The translations under genes were made by a program, and so were the position numbers. Positions 1 through 9,097 of a stretch of 64,000 bases of DNA are shown here, one piece after another. The DNA comes from Methylobacter sp. S3L5C. GTDB lineage: Bacteria; Pseudomonadota; Gammaproteobacteria; Methylococcales; Methylomonadaceae. The stretch covers positions 3,224,001-3,288,000 of the forward strand of contig NZ_CP076024.1 in the NCBI RefSeq assembly GCF_022788635.1, written 5' to 3'. The notes below the pieces were generated by a model, which saw nothing but the letters and a program-made list of their open reading frames with translations, was not told where the DNA came from and searched no databases. The stretch's first letter is position 1, and each line of letters starts with the position of its first letter.

Positions 1-1
1 G

Positions 2-157
2 CCTTATCCTGAGGCCGTAAACAAGCTAAAAGCGGCTTATCAACTGGAATACACTGCCTCTTTGTCGCCATTGCCGGCACTGCGTAATGTTATGTTGAAT
101 AAAGCCAGAGCATTAAAATTGCAAGCTGATGCTTTAATGGTAAGCAGGGTCCCATAA
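2..157 (+). CDS. C-terminal end of an unidentified protein (partial)
   Basis: An open frame enters from the left edge and runs about 51 codons to a TAA at 155-157. The residues are mostly helical in character (Ala, Leu, Lys rich) and end in MVSRVP. Only the tail is present, so no family can be assigned. The gene points toward the leftward ABC operon and the two are separated by a stem-loop that could terminate both. The alternative, that this is a chance open stretch, cannot be excluded at this length. Confidence 0.4.
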   Translation, partial: PYPEAVNKLKAAYQLEYTASLSPLPALRNVMLNKARALKLQADALMVSRVP

Positions 158-176
158 CGAATAGTTAAGTTAAATA

Positions 177-209
177 AGACCTGACAGTTACAAAAAATCT
201 GTCAGGTCT
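177..209. terminator. Bidirectional stem-loop between convergent genes
   Basis: A perfect 11-bp inverted repeat (177-187 and 199-209) with an 11-base, A-rich loop sits between the end of the rightward partial gene and the end of the leftward ABC operon. There is no long T tract on either side, so it may be a weak or factor-assisted terminator. Its placement between two convergent stops is the main support. Confidence 0.5.
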
Positions 210-234
210 GACTCTAAGCACAAATCAACAAGGA

Positions 235-1581
235 TTAGCGCTGTTTACGTTTGCGCCAGATGATAAATCCTGTGCTAATCAGCAATAGCGGAATGATGAT
301 TAAAAAGCCAAAACCTATAATAGCAACTGCTGTTTGGGTCAATTGCAAGCTTTTATCGGTTGCAATTTTTGCCGGGATATTGATAAACCTATCATCATGA
401 ATGAGCCACGAAACCATTTTTAAGCCCATATCCAGATTACCGACATTGCCGAGGTAGGTATTGGATAAAAAGTCACCATCACCAACCACCACGATGCGTT
501 GTTGTGTTGTTTCATTAAGATTTCGGGTTAAAGCATAGGCAAAAGCCAGCGGGCCTTGTTTTGCCTGGCTATTGGCATCAAATTTTATTTTCCCTTTGAT
601 AGCATCGGCTTCCATCCATGACTTTGCCGAACTGCTTAGCCAAGCTGAGATAGTAAAATCAGTTTTACCATCAATTTCAAGTGCTGCCACAACCGGATAA
701 AGGGTAATCGTCTGAAAACCTTTGGTGACTGGATGAGGTGCGTATTCGCTGACGAGTATAAAACCAGGGTCATCAATACCATAAAGCGTTGAGTTACTGT
801 CAACAATAACACCATCAAGCTGCCTGATACCCAATAGTTTTAGCAAGTCAGTGAGTTGTTTGTTGTCAGGGTCGGTTAATACCAGTAGATTGCCACCGCG
901 TTGAATATACCCCTTGATGATAGCTATTTCACCGGCCAGTAACGCCACTTTGGGAGCGGCAATGACCAGCAAGGCCGAGTTGTCTGGAATAGCCGGTAGC
1001 GTTGCCAAATTAAGTGTTTGAGCATTGATTTTTCGATGAGCCAATTCTTTGCCAAACTGTCCAAAATCGAAATTGGCTATACCTTCAGGCGAGCGTTCAC
1101 CGTGACCGGTTAAAAAAGTGATCCAGCGTTCATTGGCGTTGGTTAGTTGTAACAGGGCATTGGTCAGCGAAGATTCATCAATAAAGGTAAGTTTTTCGGT
1201 GCGCTCCTGATAGTCGACAATAATAATCCCTTCCGGACCTATGTTTAGTTCACGGGTTTTTTCAGGCTCAAAATCAGGATCGATAAAGTTAAGCGTTAAA
1301 TTAGCTTTATAGCGGCTATAGCGATCCACTAATTGTGCAATTTGGGCTCTTATTGGCTGGCCTTGTTTAATATAAGCCGTAATAGTGACTTTATCGGGTA
1401 GGGACAGGAGTAATTTTTGCGAGGCTTGCGACAGGGTATTGCCGGCATTGTTGGTAATGTCTGTTTGTACGCTGTAGCGCGTAGTTAAAAAAGCCAGTGT
1501 ACCAAGCACAAGTAATAACAGTGCGGTAATAAGGGCACTTTTCAGGCGCAGTTGTTGGTGTATCCGTGGTGATAGTTTCAT
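235..1581 (-). CDS. GldG-type ABC transporter-associated protein
   Basis: 448 aa with one membrane segment near the N-terminus (about residues 15-34), a long extracytoplasmic region and a second membrane segment at the very end (about 417-440) followed by a basic tail. This two-anchor layout matches the GldG family, an auxiliary component of ABC-2 type exporters first named in gliding bacteria. The extracytoplasmic part contains the family features GHGERSPEG and a region ending in VVGDGDFLSN. It is the last gene of a three-gene leftward unit, starting 5 bp after the permease stop. In non-gliding proteobacteria the substrate of this system is unknown, so the gliding name should not be taken as function. 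Family assignment is strong; role is not. Confidence 0.85.
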   Translation of the reverse strand: MKLSPRIHQQLRLKSALITALLLLVLGTLAFLTTRYSVQTDITNNAGNTLSQASQKLLLSLPDKVTITAYIKQGQPIRAQIAQLVDRYSRYKANLTLNFIDPDFEPEKTRELNIGPEGIIIVDYQERTEKLTFIDESSLTNALLQLTNANERWITFLTGHGERSPEGIANFDFGQFGKELAHRKINAQTLNLATLPAIPDNSALLVIAAPKVALLAGEIAIIKGYIQRGGNLLVLTDPDNKQLTDLLKLLGIRQLDGVIVDSNSTLYGIDDPGFILVSEYAPHPVTKGFQTITLYPVVAALEIDGKTDFTISAWLSSSAKSWMEADAIKGKIKFDANSQAKQGPLAFAYALTRNLNETTQQRIVVVGDGDFLSNTYLGNVGNLDMGLKMVSWLIHDDRFINIPAKIATDKSLQLTQTAVAIIGFGFLIIIPLLLISTGFIIWRKRKQR

Positions 1582-1586
1582 TTTTG

Positions 1587-2336
1587 TCAGCGGTCGTTAT
1601 CCAGACTGCGGATAGCCAGCAAAATAAAGGTAGCGGTAAACAGTAAAAAATAGCTTATATCCACCGAGCTAATCAGGCCACTTTGAAGATTTTGGAAATG
1701 CCTTAAAATGGATAAATATTCAAAGACTTCGCTACGCTGTTCTTTCATCCCCGCTGACCAGTCCAGTATCCATAACAGCAATAAAATACCGAAAGTGCCC
1801 ATTGCTGCAACCGTAGGATGATCTGCTACAGTAGACATAAACAGACCTGCAGCAGTAAAGGCACTGACCAGCAACAATAACGCCAAAAAATTAGCAAATA
1901 ATTTACCCATATCCAGTTCGCCGCCAATCAGTAAAGACAATGGCATCAAGGTGATGAGACATACCAGCAGTAACAATAAACCAAGGCTGCCCAAGTACTT
2001 GCCGATAATAATGTCGACAGTAGAAATGGGCGCAGACAATAATAGGGTCAGGGTTTTATTTCTGCGTTCTTCACAAATAAGGCGCATGGTTAATAGCGGC
2101 GTGACCAGTAATAAAATAATACCGGCGTTACCATACAGCGGTGTAACAACAATATCCGTTAAGCCGGGCGCACCGTCAATGTTGGCTAATTTGGGCTGGA
2201 TTAAGGTGAAGGTTTCAACTTGGGTTAAAAATAAATAGGCCAACAGGCATTGCAGGATGGCCAATACTGTCCAGGCCAGTGGTGATATAAACAGGCTTTT
2301 AAACTCTCGTGTAGCTATTGTTAAAATCATGCTCAT
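1587..2336 (-). CDS. ABC-2 type permease (GldF-like)
   Basis: 249 aa, almost entirely hydrophobic, with about six membrane segments. It follows the typical ABC-2 permease order: N-terminal segment, extracytoplasmic loop, a conserved RLICEERRNKTLTLLLSAP stretch (the 'ERR..KT...LLSAPI' signature of this permease family), then paired segments to the C-terminus. The start overlaps the stop of the upstream ATPase gene by 4 bp, and the GldG-like partner follows directly, so the three are one transcription and assembly unit. It should form the transmembrane channel of the exporter. Substrate unknown. Confidence 0.87.
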   Translation of the reverse strand: MSMILTIATREFKSLFISPLAWTVLAILQCLLAYLFLTQVETFTLIQPKLANIDGAPGLTDIVVTPLYGNAGIILLLVTPLLTMRLICEERRNKTLTLLLSAPISTVDIIIGKYLGSLGLLLLLVCLITLMPLSLLIGGELDMGKLFANFLALLLLVSAFTAAGLFMSTVADHPTVAAMGTFGILLLLWILDWSAGMKEQRSEVFEYLSILRHFQNLQSGLISSVDISYFLLFTATFILLAIRSLDNDR

Positions 2337-3259
2337 GCTTGACTGTCCTTGGTCAGCGCAATAAAAATATCTTCTATCGATTTTTTTACCGGTCTCAGTT
2401 CCTGCAGTTCCCAGCCATTGGTAATAATAGTCTCGATAATTTGCCGGGTTGGATCGTTAGTTGTGCTGTAATGGATATTGAGCTGATGGTCGGTAATATT
2501 TTCGATAGCGTTTATGCCGGGAATGGCCGATAAAAGGCTTTTGTCGGGTGTCAGTCGGGTAGTAACATGAAGGCTACCGGTATTCATGGCCTCGTTAAGA
2601 CCGGCAATACTTTCCTTTAATATCAATTTTCCCTGATGAATAATTTGTACATGCGTACAGGATTCTTGTACTTCGTTAAGGATATGAGTCGATAAAATGA
2701 TCCCGTGATCTTGTCCCAATTCGCGTATTAAGGTGCGGATTTCTTTGATTTGTATGGGATCAAGGCCTACCGTGGGTTCATCAAGAATAATAACATCCGG
2801 ATTATGCAAGATAGCCTGGGCAATGCCGACCCGTTGTTGAAAGCCTTTGGACAGATTGGCAATCAAGCGGTGAGATACCGCCATTAGGCCACAACGTTCC
2901 TTGGCCTTGTTTATGGCATGAGTGAGAGCGTTTTTAGGGACACTTTGAAGTGCCGCGCAATAGTGTAAAAACTCCTGCACACTCAATTCTTTATAAAGCG
3001 GTGGTGTATCCGGCAAATAGCCAAGGCTTCGTTTGGCCTTGTTGGGTTGATCCAACAAATCAAAACCATTGATGGTAATTTGCCCGGAACTGGGTGCAAG
3101 GTTACCGCTCAGCATTTGCATGGTGGTGGTTTTACCTGCACCATTAGGGCCAAGAAAACCAAGCACTTCACCTTTTGCCAAGGTAAAACCAACGTCATTA
3201 ACCGCACAGACTTTACCGTAATAACGATAAAGATGGTCAACTGTTATCAGGTTTGTCAT
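2333..3259 (-). CDS. ABC transporter ATP-binding protein (GldA/CcmA type)
   Basis: 308 aa. Walker A is GPNGAGKTTT near residue 37, the ABC signature is LSKGFQQRVGIAQA and Walker B is VIILDEPTVGLDP, followed by the H-loop STHIL. The nucleotide-binding domain fills about residues 1-220; the remaining 90 residues form a C-terminal extension common in GldA/NatA-like ATPases. It powers the exporter encoded by the next two genes, overlapping the permease start by 4 bp. It begins 8 bp after the stop of hflD, so transcription may come from the hflD side. Function as an ATPase is certain; cargo is not known. Confidence 0.92.
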   Translation of the reverse strand: MTNLITVDHLYRYYGKVCAVNDVGFTLAKGEVLGFLGPNGAGKTTTMQMLSGNLAPSSGQITINGFDLLDQPNKAKRSLGYLPDTPPLYKELSVQEFLHYCAALQSVPKNALTHAINKAKERCGLMAVSHRLIANLSKGFQQRVGIAQAILHNPDVIILDEPTVGLDPIQIKEIRTLIRELGQDHGIILSTHILNEVQESCTHVQIIHQGKLILKESIAGLNEAMNTGSLHVTTRLTPDKSLLSAIPGINAIENITDHQLNIHYSTTNDPTRQIIETIITNGWELQELRPVKKSIEDIFIALTKDSQA

Positions 3260-3267
3260 GTTGGCGA

Positions 3268-3891
3268 CTAGACCTTTTTTAACAGGATTTGTAATTCAGT
3301 CTGAATTTTTTTGCGGTAAAACAGAAACTTCCAGCGCGTACCGCCGCATTGTCTCCACAAGATAGCCGAGCGAACGCCTGCCAGCAAACAAGCGCGTATT
3401 TTATTGGCAATCTCTGGTCTGGATAAATATTCCTGATTACCATTAACCATGATTCTTGGTTGCAGAGTACTGATGGTGTTCTGATAAACATCGCCAAGAT
3501 TTGCCAGTACATTTTCATGTAACAAACCAAAGTGTTCGCTCTGTGCCTGTGCCTTAGAAATTCCGATTTGAATGGTATTAAGCAGATCCTTGCGATCTGA
3601 TAACTGATTTTCGAGAAAAACCAGTGAAGCACAATAACGCGCCTGTTCAGGGTTAACAATTTTAAAACCGGTCATTTGTATGTTAAGTTGAGTCAAGCCC
3701 AGTTTTATTCCATCCAGGCTTCCATAAATATCAATGACACTGTCTGAATCTATTTTTAAGACACTGGCAATACTCGTTTCCAGGGCTAGCGGGTCAGCAG
3801 TTCCTTTGGTGGCCAGTTGTTGTACCAATGCGGCTGCCTGAGCAATACCGGCAAGCGCAATAGTTTGGTTGGTGATGGTGTTTAATTGCAT
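3268..3891 (-). CDS. hflD: High frequency lysogenization protein HflD homolog
   Basis: 207 aa, all-helical, matching the length and N-terminus of the HflD/DUF489 family (NQTIALAGIAQAAALVQQLA). In E. coli HflD is a peripheral inner-membrane protein that binds the lambda CII activator; its host role is unclear. In many gammaproteobacteria the gene follows mnmA and precedes purB. Here it instead heads the ABC exporter operon and is divergent from copZ. The last ~30 residues (Arg/Lys and aromatic rich) are typical. Recognition rests on family resemblance over the whole length. Confidence 0.85.
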   Translation of the reverse strand: MQLNTITNQTIALAGIAQAAALVQQLATKGTADPLALETSIASVLKIDSDSVIDIYGSLDGIKLGLTQLNIQMTGFKIVNPEQARYCASLVFLENQLSDRKDLLNTIQIGISKAQAQSEHFGLLHENVLANLGDVYQNTISTLQPRIMVNGNQEYLSRPEIANKIRACLLAGVRSAILWRQCGGTRWKFLFYRKKIQTELQILLKKV

Positions 3892-4041
3892 AAGTAACGT
3901 CGTGTTGTTTGGCAGTTAAAGTGATATTCAGGAATAAATAGGCTCAAATACCCAGAAAATTAATAAAAAGTCCTGTCAGTTGGATATATTCTTCTCAGGA
4001 AATCACCTAAGATGGATAACTGTGTATTTAAAGTTAACACG

Positions 4042-4081
4042 TTGTATCATAATTACTGACTATTAGTCGAATATGATACAA
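4042..4081. promoter_or_regulatory. Inverted repeat upstream of copZ, possible operator
   Basis: A 9-bp perfect inverted repeat, ttgtatcat at 4042-4050 and atgatacaa at 4073-4081, is centred in the AT-rich divergent region, 32 bp before the copZ start. Inside it is a second short repeat gact/agtc (4058-4068). The site could bind a copper-responsive regulator or another dimeric protein. It does not look like a classic CueR box with its long spacer and CC-GG arms, so the regulator is open. Confidence 0.4.
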
Positions 4082-4112
4082 AGATATAAATTACTAACTC
4101 AAGGAAAAAGCA

Positions 4113-4322
4113 ATGATTGAATCTATAGTTTTAACAGTGACCGGTATGAAATGTGGCGGTTGTGAAAGCAATGTAACCGGTAAGCTAAACGCCATTGATG
4201 GTGTTATTTCGGTTAAAGCAGTATTTAAGGATGAAGCTGTTAGTGTCGAGTATGATACTGAAAAAACAACATTGGATACTATTAAAGACACCATTACTGG
4301 CGCGGGTTTCTTGGTAAAGTAG
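4113..4322 (+). CDS. copZ: Copper chaperone CopZ (heavy-metal-associated domain)
   Basis: 69 aa, a single HMA domain with the metal-binding motif GMKCGGC near residue 10-16 and the usual beta-alpha-beta-beta-alpha-beta pattern. It should carry Cu(I) in the cytoplasm and hand it to the P-type ATPase encoded 37 bp downstream. A strong Shine-Dalgarno sequence (AAGGA) lies at 4102-4106. The upstream inverted repeat at 4042-4081 is a candidate operator for the pair. Could in principle bind another soft metal, but the pairing with a CPC-type ATPase argues for copper or silver. Confidence 0.92.
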   Translation: MIESIVLTVTGMKCGGCESNVTGKLNAIDGVISVKAVFKDEAVSVEYDTEKTTLDTIKDTITGAGFLVK

Positions 4323-4359
4323 CTAATAAATTATCGAACTTTTAGCGTAGGTACATTTT

Positions 4360-6603
4360 ATGAGTACAGAAAAAACCTCTGATGAGGTACGTCTATCTAT
4401 TTTAGGAATGCGTTGTGCAGGTTGCGTAAGCGCTGTTGAAGGTGCCTTGGCTGCCGTTGACGGAGTTACTTCTGTCAGTGTTAATTTTGCCGATCATTCT
4501 GCGATGATTAAAGGCCATCCTGACACGGATGCTTTAAAGCAGGCGGTTCAAGAGGCTGGTTTTGATGCCGCAGTCATGGAGGGTATGGAAGATCCGGCCG
4601 AACAGGAAGCGCAGGAATTACAGCGTTATCGACAGCTAATGAAGAAAGCGGCGGTTGCCGGAGTTTATGGTGCATTTCTGATGTTGGCAGAGCATTTTAG
4701 CTGGCTGCCAGAAATAGGTTCTGCGACCGGGCAGTGGCTCTGGCCGGAAATCGCCCTGATCACCTTAAGTATACTGGTTTATTCAGGCTGGAATTTTTAC
4801 AGTGGCGCTATCAAGTCCTTGCGTCTGGGTCAGGCCAACATGGATACCTTGATTGCCTTAGGTACCGGTTCGGCATGGCTTTACTCTTGCATAGTCATTG
4901 ACTATTCAGCAACTTTGCCCACCTTGGCAAAACATGCTTATTTTGAAGCGGCCGTGGTGATTTTGGCTTTTATTAATTTGGGAACCGGTCTTGAAACATT
5001 GGCCAGAGGTAAAACATCCAGCGCGATTCGTCAATTAATCGGTTTGCAACCGCGTACTGCTCGCGTGGTTAGAGAGGGCGAAGAACTGGATATTCCTATT
5101 GAAGAAGTTGGTTTAGGCGAGACTTTGCGAGTCAGGCCCGGTGAAAAAATTGCCGTTGACGGTATTTTGCTGGAAGGACATTCAACGATGGATGAATCCA
5201 TGTTGACCGGTGAGCCGATGCCGGTAGAAAAAACGGTTGGCTCAGAAGTAGTGGCCGGTACCATGAACCAGACCGGCAGCTTTCTGTTTCAGGCAACCCG
5301 TATCGGACGTGATACCGCTCTGGCACAAATTATTAAAAGCGTACGGCAAGCACAAAGCAGCAAACCTGAAATAGCCCGCTTGGCGGATAAAATTTCCAGC
5401 GTTTTTGTGCCTGCCGTCGTTGCCATTTCAGTGTTGACTTTTCTGGTCTGGTACACTTTTGGTCCCGATCCATCGTTGGGTTATGCTTTTGTAACGTCAA
5501 TGACCGTGCTGGTTATCGCTTGTCCTTGTGCGCTGGGTTTGGCAACACCCATTTCGGTGATGGTTGCGGTGGGTCGTGCGGCACAGTCAGGTATTTTGAT
5601 CCGCAAGGGTGATGCGTTACAGGCAGCCGGTAAGTTAACCTGCTTAATCCTGGATAAAACCGGTACGGTAACAGAAGGCAAGCCGACAGTGTCGACGCTT
5701 GAAGCTTTTGATGATTATACCGAAGAGCTTGTCTTGCAATTAGCAGCAAGTATTGAGTCAGGCTCGGAACATCCCTTGGCCGCAGCTATTTTAAAAGCGG
5801 CAGAAAACCGGCAAATAAAACTTGAAAAAGTGCAGCAGTTTGAAGCGGTTGCCGGTTTTGGGGTCACTGCCAACATTAATAAACAAGCTGTTGTTTTTGG
5901 TAATAAAGAATTGATGGAGAGTAAGGGTATTGATTTTACCCCTTACAACAATAGTCTGGAAAAGCTGTCAACCTTGGGTCAAACGCCGATGTTGCTTGCA
6001 GTAGACGGCAAAATAGCCGGTATTATTGCAGTCTCTGATCCCATTAAAAAGGACTCGTCACAAGCAGTACAGCGTCTTAAAAATCAAGGCCTGCGCATTA
6101 TTATGGTGACCGGGGATAATCCACTAACGGCAAATGCTATTGCCCGCCAAGCCGGTATTACTGAAGTCAGGGCGCAAGTATTGCCGCAGGATAAAGCGGC
6201 TGTGGTGAGAGAGTTGCAACAACAGGGTGAAATCGTCGGTATGGTTGGTGATGGTATTAATGATGCACCTGCTTTGGCACAAGCTGATGTAGGTCTGGCT
6301 ATTGGTACCGGTACTGATGTCGCTATTGAAAGCGCCGATGTTGTCATTTTACAAGGCTCGTTGTTAAAAGTACCGGAAGTCATCGCGCTATCCAAAGCGA
6401 CCGTTATTAATATTAAACAAAACCTGATTGGGGCTTTTTTCTATAATACGATTAGTATCCCGGTTGCGGCAGGTTTGTTGTATCCCGTGTTTGGTATTTT
6501 GTTAAACCCCATGATTGCTGGTGCGGCGATGGCCATGTCTTCTTTGACGGTAGTGACTAATGCCAATCGCTTACGCTGGAAAAAGTTTGGTGAAGATGAA
6601 TAG
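4360..6603 (+). CDS. copA: Cu(I)-translocating P1B-type ATPase
   Basis: 747 aa. One N-terminal HMA domain with GMRCAGC (C19, C22), then membrane helices, the actuator motif TGEPMP, the metal-transport motif CPC at 388-390 ([11 protein letters not shown]), the phosphorylated Asp432 in DKTGT, the nucleotide-binding SEHPLA and the hinge [16 protein letters not shown]. The CPC motif identifies the Cu+/Ag+ subgroup. It exports Cu(I) from the cytoplasm across the inner membrane. Co-transcribed with copZ. In a methanotroph, where particulate methane monooxygenase is a copper enzyme, this pair would serve homeostasis as well as resistance, which is an inference. Length and motif order are complete. 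Confidence 0.95.
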   Translation: MSTEKTSDEVRLSILGMRCAGCVSAVEGALAAVDGVTSVSVNFADHSAMIKGHPDTDALKQAVQEAGFDAAVMEGMEDPAEQEAQELQRYRQLMKKAAVAGVYGAFLMLAEHFSWLPEIGSATGQWLWPEIALITLSILVYSGWNFYSGAIKSLRLGQANMDTLIALGTGSAWLYSCIVIDYSATLPTLAKHAYFEAAVVILAFINLGTGLETLARGKTSSAIRQLIGLQPRTARVVREGEELDIPIEEVGLGETLRVRPGEKIAVDGILLEGHSTMDESMLTGEPMPVEKTVGSEVVAGTMNQTGSFLFQATRIGRDTALAQIIKSVRQAQSSKPEIARLADKISSVFVPAVVAISVLTFLVWYTFGPDPSLGYAFVTSMTVLVIACPCALGLATPISVMVAVGRAAQSGILIRKGDALQAAGKLTCLILDKTGTVTEGKPTVSTLEAFDDYTEELVLQLAASIESGSEHPLAAAILKAAENRQIKLEKVQQFEAVAGFGVTANINKQAVVFGNKELMESKGIDFTPYNNSLEKLSTLGQTPMLLAVDGKIAGIIAVSDPIKKDSSQAVQRLKNQGLRIIMVTGDNPLTANAIARQAGITEVRAQVLPQDKAAVVRELQQQGEIVGMVGDGINDAPALAQADVGLAIGTGTDVAIESADVVILQGSLLKVPEVIALSKATVINIKQNLIGAFFYNTISIPVAAGLLYPVFGILLNPMIAGAAMAMSSLTVVTNANRLRWKKFGEDE

Positions 6604-7110
6604 ACTATAGCGTTTTTTCGTGTGGTTGAAAGAGTGCGGTGGTGTCAAACGTTTGAGGGTGGCGCCACTGAGTTCTGTCGAAGTGGTGTAAAAAAAGCCA
6701 AAGTGCCCCTCGCTATTATTAAATGGCTGACTGCAAGCCTTGGTTGGTTGCCTGAAGCCTTGAGTGGCCTACTAAAAAGCCGCAGTGGAAATGTCTGTAA
6801 GCCTTGCCAAAAAAGGGCTATAGCGTTCGATCATTGTTAAAACCTTAGAGTGGTACGATAAAGTTTTAAAGTCCAACCACTCAATGTCTCAGGGCTGGCA
6901 AGATAGATTAAAGCTTTATTAAAAATGACGCAGGTGATCCACTTAAGGACTCAAATAAACAACATGATTTCTAAACGAATATTTTTAGAATAAAAGCAAA
7001 TCACCGCGAGCTAAAGCGTCAGTATAAAAATACTTGGGGGTTGCTTGGTCATTGCAGTAAACAGCTGATAATGACTAAGCCGTTTTTGTTCAATTTATCC
7101 GGGAGTTAAC
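6604..7110. other. 507-bp intergenic region
   Basis: No convincing gene. Around 6668-6694 a short hairpin-like segment (ccact ... agtgg around gagttctgtcgaag) resembles the degenerate intergenic repeats seen again near 55350. The open frame 6622-6840 has no ribosome site and unlikely composition. The last 30 bp contain a good ribosome site (gggag) for the next gene. Confidence 0.4.
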
Positions 7111-7731
7111 ATGAGTAAAGCTGATTTCATTCCTAAATCCGACCATGATTTATTAGTTTGGATGGAACACCTTATTAGTCAACTTGAGCTCAGCATTACC
7201 GATATTGCAATGACTGAGAATGAGTTAAGCGAGCTTAAAGCAGAATGCAGCGATTTTCATGCCAAAATTGCTGAAGCTTGTGATGCTCAAGCCACCGCCA
7301 AACAAGCTACTGCAAATAAAAATGACAGTCGCCATAGTGTCGAAAGCACTATCAGAGCCTTGGTTCGTCGCCTTAAAGCCAGTTCAACTTATTCCGAAGG
7401 TCAGGGCGTAGCACTGGGTATTGTTGGTCATGAGATCAGTTATGATTTTACTGGTGTAAAACCTAACTTGACCGCACTTGATCATACCGGTGGCATCGTT
7501 ACCTTAAGTTTCAATAAATATCAGAGCGATGGCATCAATATTTATTGTCAACGGGAAACGGATGTTGACTGGGTTTTACTGGGCCGCGCGACGGTATCAC
7601 CTTTTCATGATACTCGCGCTTTGCAACACGTCGGTAAATCTGAAATACGCCGCTACAGTGCAGTTTATATGCAAAAAGATACTGAAGTCAGTCCTTACAG
7701 CGATGACCTTGTCATCAGTTGCATACCGTAG
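7111..7731 (+). CDS. Hypothetical protein, helical N-terminus plus Fn3-like C-terminus
   Basis: 206 aa, no signal peptide. Residues about 10-90 are helical and charged (a helix-bundle or coiled coil, many Glu, Ala, Lys). Residues about 100-206 look like a beta-sandwich of fibronectin type III kind: repeated short beta-like strands such as GGIVTLSFNK, GINIYCQR and WVLLGRATVSPFHDTR, ending in YSDDLVISCIP. Start is supported by a GGGAG ribosome site at 7100-7104. The same architecture recurs in the broken gene at 55783-56359, so this is a small paralogous family. Function is unknown; I do not recognise a named domain with certainty. Confidence 0.75.
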   Translation: MSKADFIPKSDHDLLVWMEHLISQLELSITDIAMTENELSELKAECSDFHAKIAEACDAQATAKQATANKNDSRHSVESTIRALVRRLKASSTYSEGQGVALGIVGHEISYDFTGVKPNLTALDHTGGIVTLSFNKYQSDGINIYCQRETDVDWVLLGRATVSPFHDTRALQHVGKSEIRRYSAVYMQKDTEVSPYSDDLVISCIP

Positions 7732-7789
7732 CGAGTGGCAATGTTTCCTACCATGTCGAGTAGTACGCCAAAAATAAGATTTTGCATCA

Positions 7790-7833
7790 GCGAAAATGTC
7801 GGGCACGAAAAGATGTATCCGACCTAATTGGCT
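7790..7833 (+). repeat. 44-bp direct repeat, copy 1
   Basis: This 44-bp block matches 8634-8677 at 39 of 44 positions in the same orientation. It contains a short stem gtcgg/ccgac at 7798-7802 and 7819-7823, partly lost in copy 2. The two copies bracket the acetyltransferase gene. Confidence 0.65.
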
Positions 7834-7911
7834 TTTCGGCATTATCTCGAAAAACAAAGTAGAGGTCGTATTGTTTGTTTCGCAAAGCATGGCAAGTCCT
7901 CGTCAACGTTA

Positions 7912-8469
7912 TCAAAAGTCGGGATTAATAATGGAACACAAAACATGATCTTCCCAAATTCCATTTATTTGTAGGTAAGATTTTGCGTATCCCTCGCGCT
8001 CGAACCCCAGCTTTTCAAGTAGCCGCCCGCTGCGCAAATTTTTAGGTTGGTAGTTGGCCATGATCCGATGCAGTTGAACAGTGTTGAAAAGACAAGATAT
8101 GCAGGCGGAAAGCGCCTCATACATCAGTCCTTTGCTTTCAAGGTCGCCGTTAATCGAGAAGCCAAGGTGACATGCCTGAAACACGCCGCGCACGATGTTC
8201 GTGAAGCTGCATTCCCCGACAATTTCGCAGGATTCGCGATCTAAGACAATGAAGAAAAGCCCGGTGCCGGCCGACATCTGCAGTTCCCGTTCCTTTAGCC
8301 GTTTCTTCGTATTGTCGAGGGAGTAAAAGGACTGCGCGCGCTTAGGCTCCCAGTTCTGCAGACGCTCCTGATTCTGGAGATAATAGCAGGTCAAGCCCTC
8401 TGCAAAAAAGACGTTGGCCATGACAATACTAAGACGCTGCGTCGAAATACTAATTTCAGAAAATGACAT
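7912..8469 (-). CDS. GNAT acetyltransferase, RimJ/RimL type
   Basis: 185 aa. The layout is that of the ribosomal-protein/antibiotic N-acetyltransferase branch of GNAT: an N-terminal STQRLSI strand, a middle VGECSFTNI beta bulge, the acetyl-CoA loop region and a C-terminal SGRLLEKLGFEREG motif, which is the classic 'N..S..v.eKlGF..EG' ending. Predicted to transfer acetyl from acetyl-CoA to a protein alpha-amine or small molecule amine. It stands alone, and its base composition is visibly richer in G+C than the AT-rich stretches on both sides; with the flanking 44-bp direct repeats this suggests acquisition. Substrate cannot be told from sequence. Confidence 0.85.
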   Translation of the reverse strand: MSFSEISISTQRLSIVMANVFFAEGLTCYYLQNQERLQNWEPKRAQSFYSLDNTKKRLKERELQMSAGTGLFFIVLDRESCEIVGECSFTNIVRGVFQACHLGFSINGDLESKGLMYEALSACISCLFNTVQLHRIMANYQPKNLRSGRLLEKLGFEREGYAKSYLQINGIWEDHVLCSIINPDF

Positions 8470-8633
8470 TTATCCAACCACTCCTTTCCGAGCCCAAGCT
8501 GGGCGCATGATGTACGTAAAATAAAAAAGTTATGTAGATTGGGCAATTATCTTTTCGTTGCCGAACATTCAACATTCAACGGTCAAAATAAAAATATCGA
8601 GATATTTTTTCAATGTCATTCGTGCGTTCCAAT

Positions 8634-8677
8634 GCGAAAATGTCAGGCACAAAAAGATGTATACGACCTATCTGGCT
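8634..8677 (+). repeat. 44-bp direct repeat, copy 2
   Basis: Second copy of the block at 7790-7833 (39/44 identical). The internal stem seen in copy 1 is reduced to gtc/gac here, suggesting this copy has decayed more. Confidence 0.65.
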
Positions 8678-9097
8678 GCTATTTATAGGGAGCAGTCTGC
8701 CTGCTTAAAATTCACTTTTTGCTATTTTATGACAGTATCGGTAAATAAGGTGATTTCCAAGAATGAATATCATTAATATAGTAATATAATTTCAAAGCCG
8801 GCTTTAGCTATTTTGTTATCAGGAAACACAAGGGTATAGTTATTCAGGCAATGTACTTATAGTTATTGCTTTTCCTTTTCCTTTTTAAATTGGTCAGAAA
8901 AACAAAGGGATAATATAGACCTTCTTAAAGAAGGAGCAATACCGGTTAAATCTTACCTATTGTCTCGGCTTGGTTAAAAACCTGATAATTTATGAGAGGA
9001 TAACTGGCATTAACATCCAGTTCAAATTAAAATAGACGGTTTTTTATTGAAAGTAATCAATAATCATATCAAGACAATCACCTCCGACGGACTTTTA
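8678..9097. other. Intergenic region upstream of cysD
   Basis: AT-rich, no gene seen. A 15-bp near-perfect palindrome, ccttctt-a-aagaagg at 8920-8934, lies about 165 bp before the chosen cysD start and could be an operator. The short open frame 8558-8776 overlaps the direct repeat and lacks a ribosome site. Confidence 0.4.

Noticed and set aside
6622-6840. 72-codon frame after copA
   Set aside because: No ribosome site, random-looking composition, overlaps a degenerate intergenic repeat.
8558-8776. 72-codon frame upstream of cysD
   Set aside because: Covers the 44-bp direct repeat copy 2 and has no ribosome site or recognisable feature.
9047-9097. N-terminal extension of CysD from a TTG codon
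   Set aside because: The conserved protein and the E. coli length start at ATG 9098; the added residues are not family-like.
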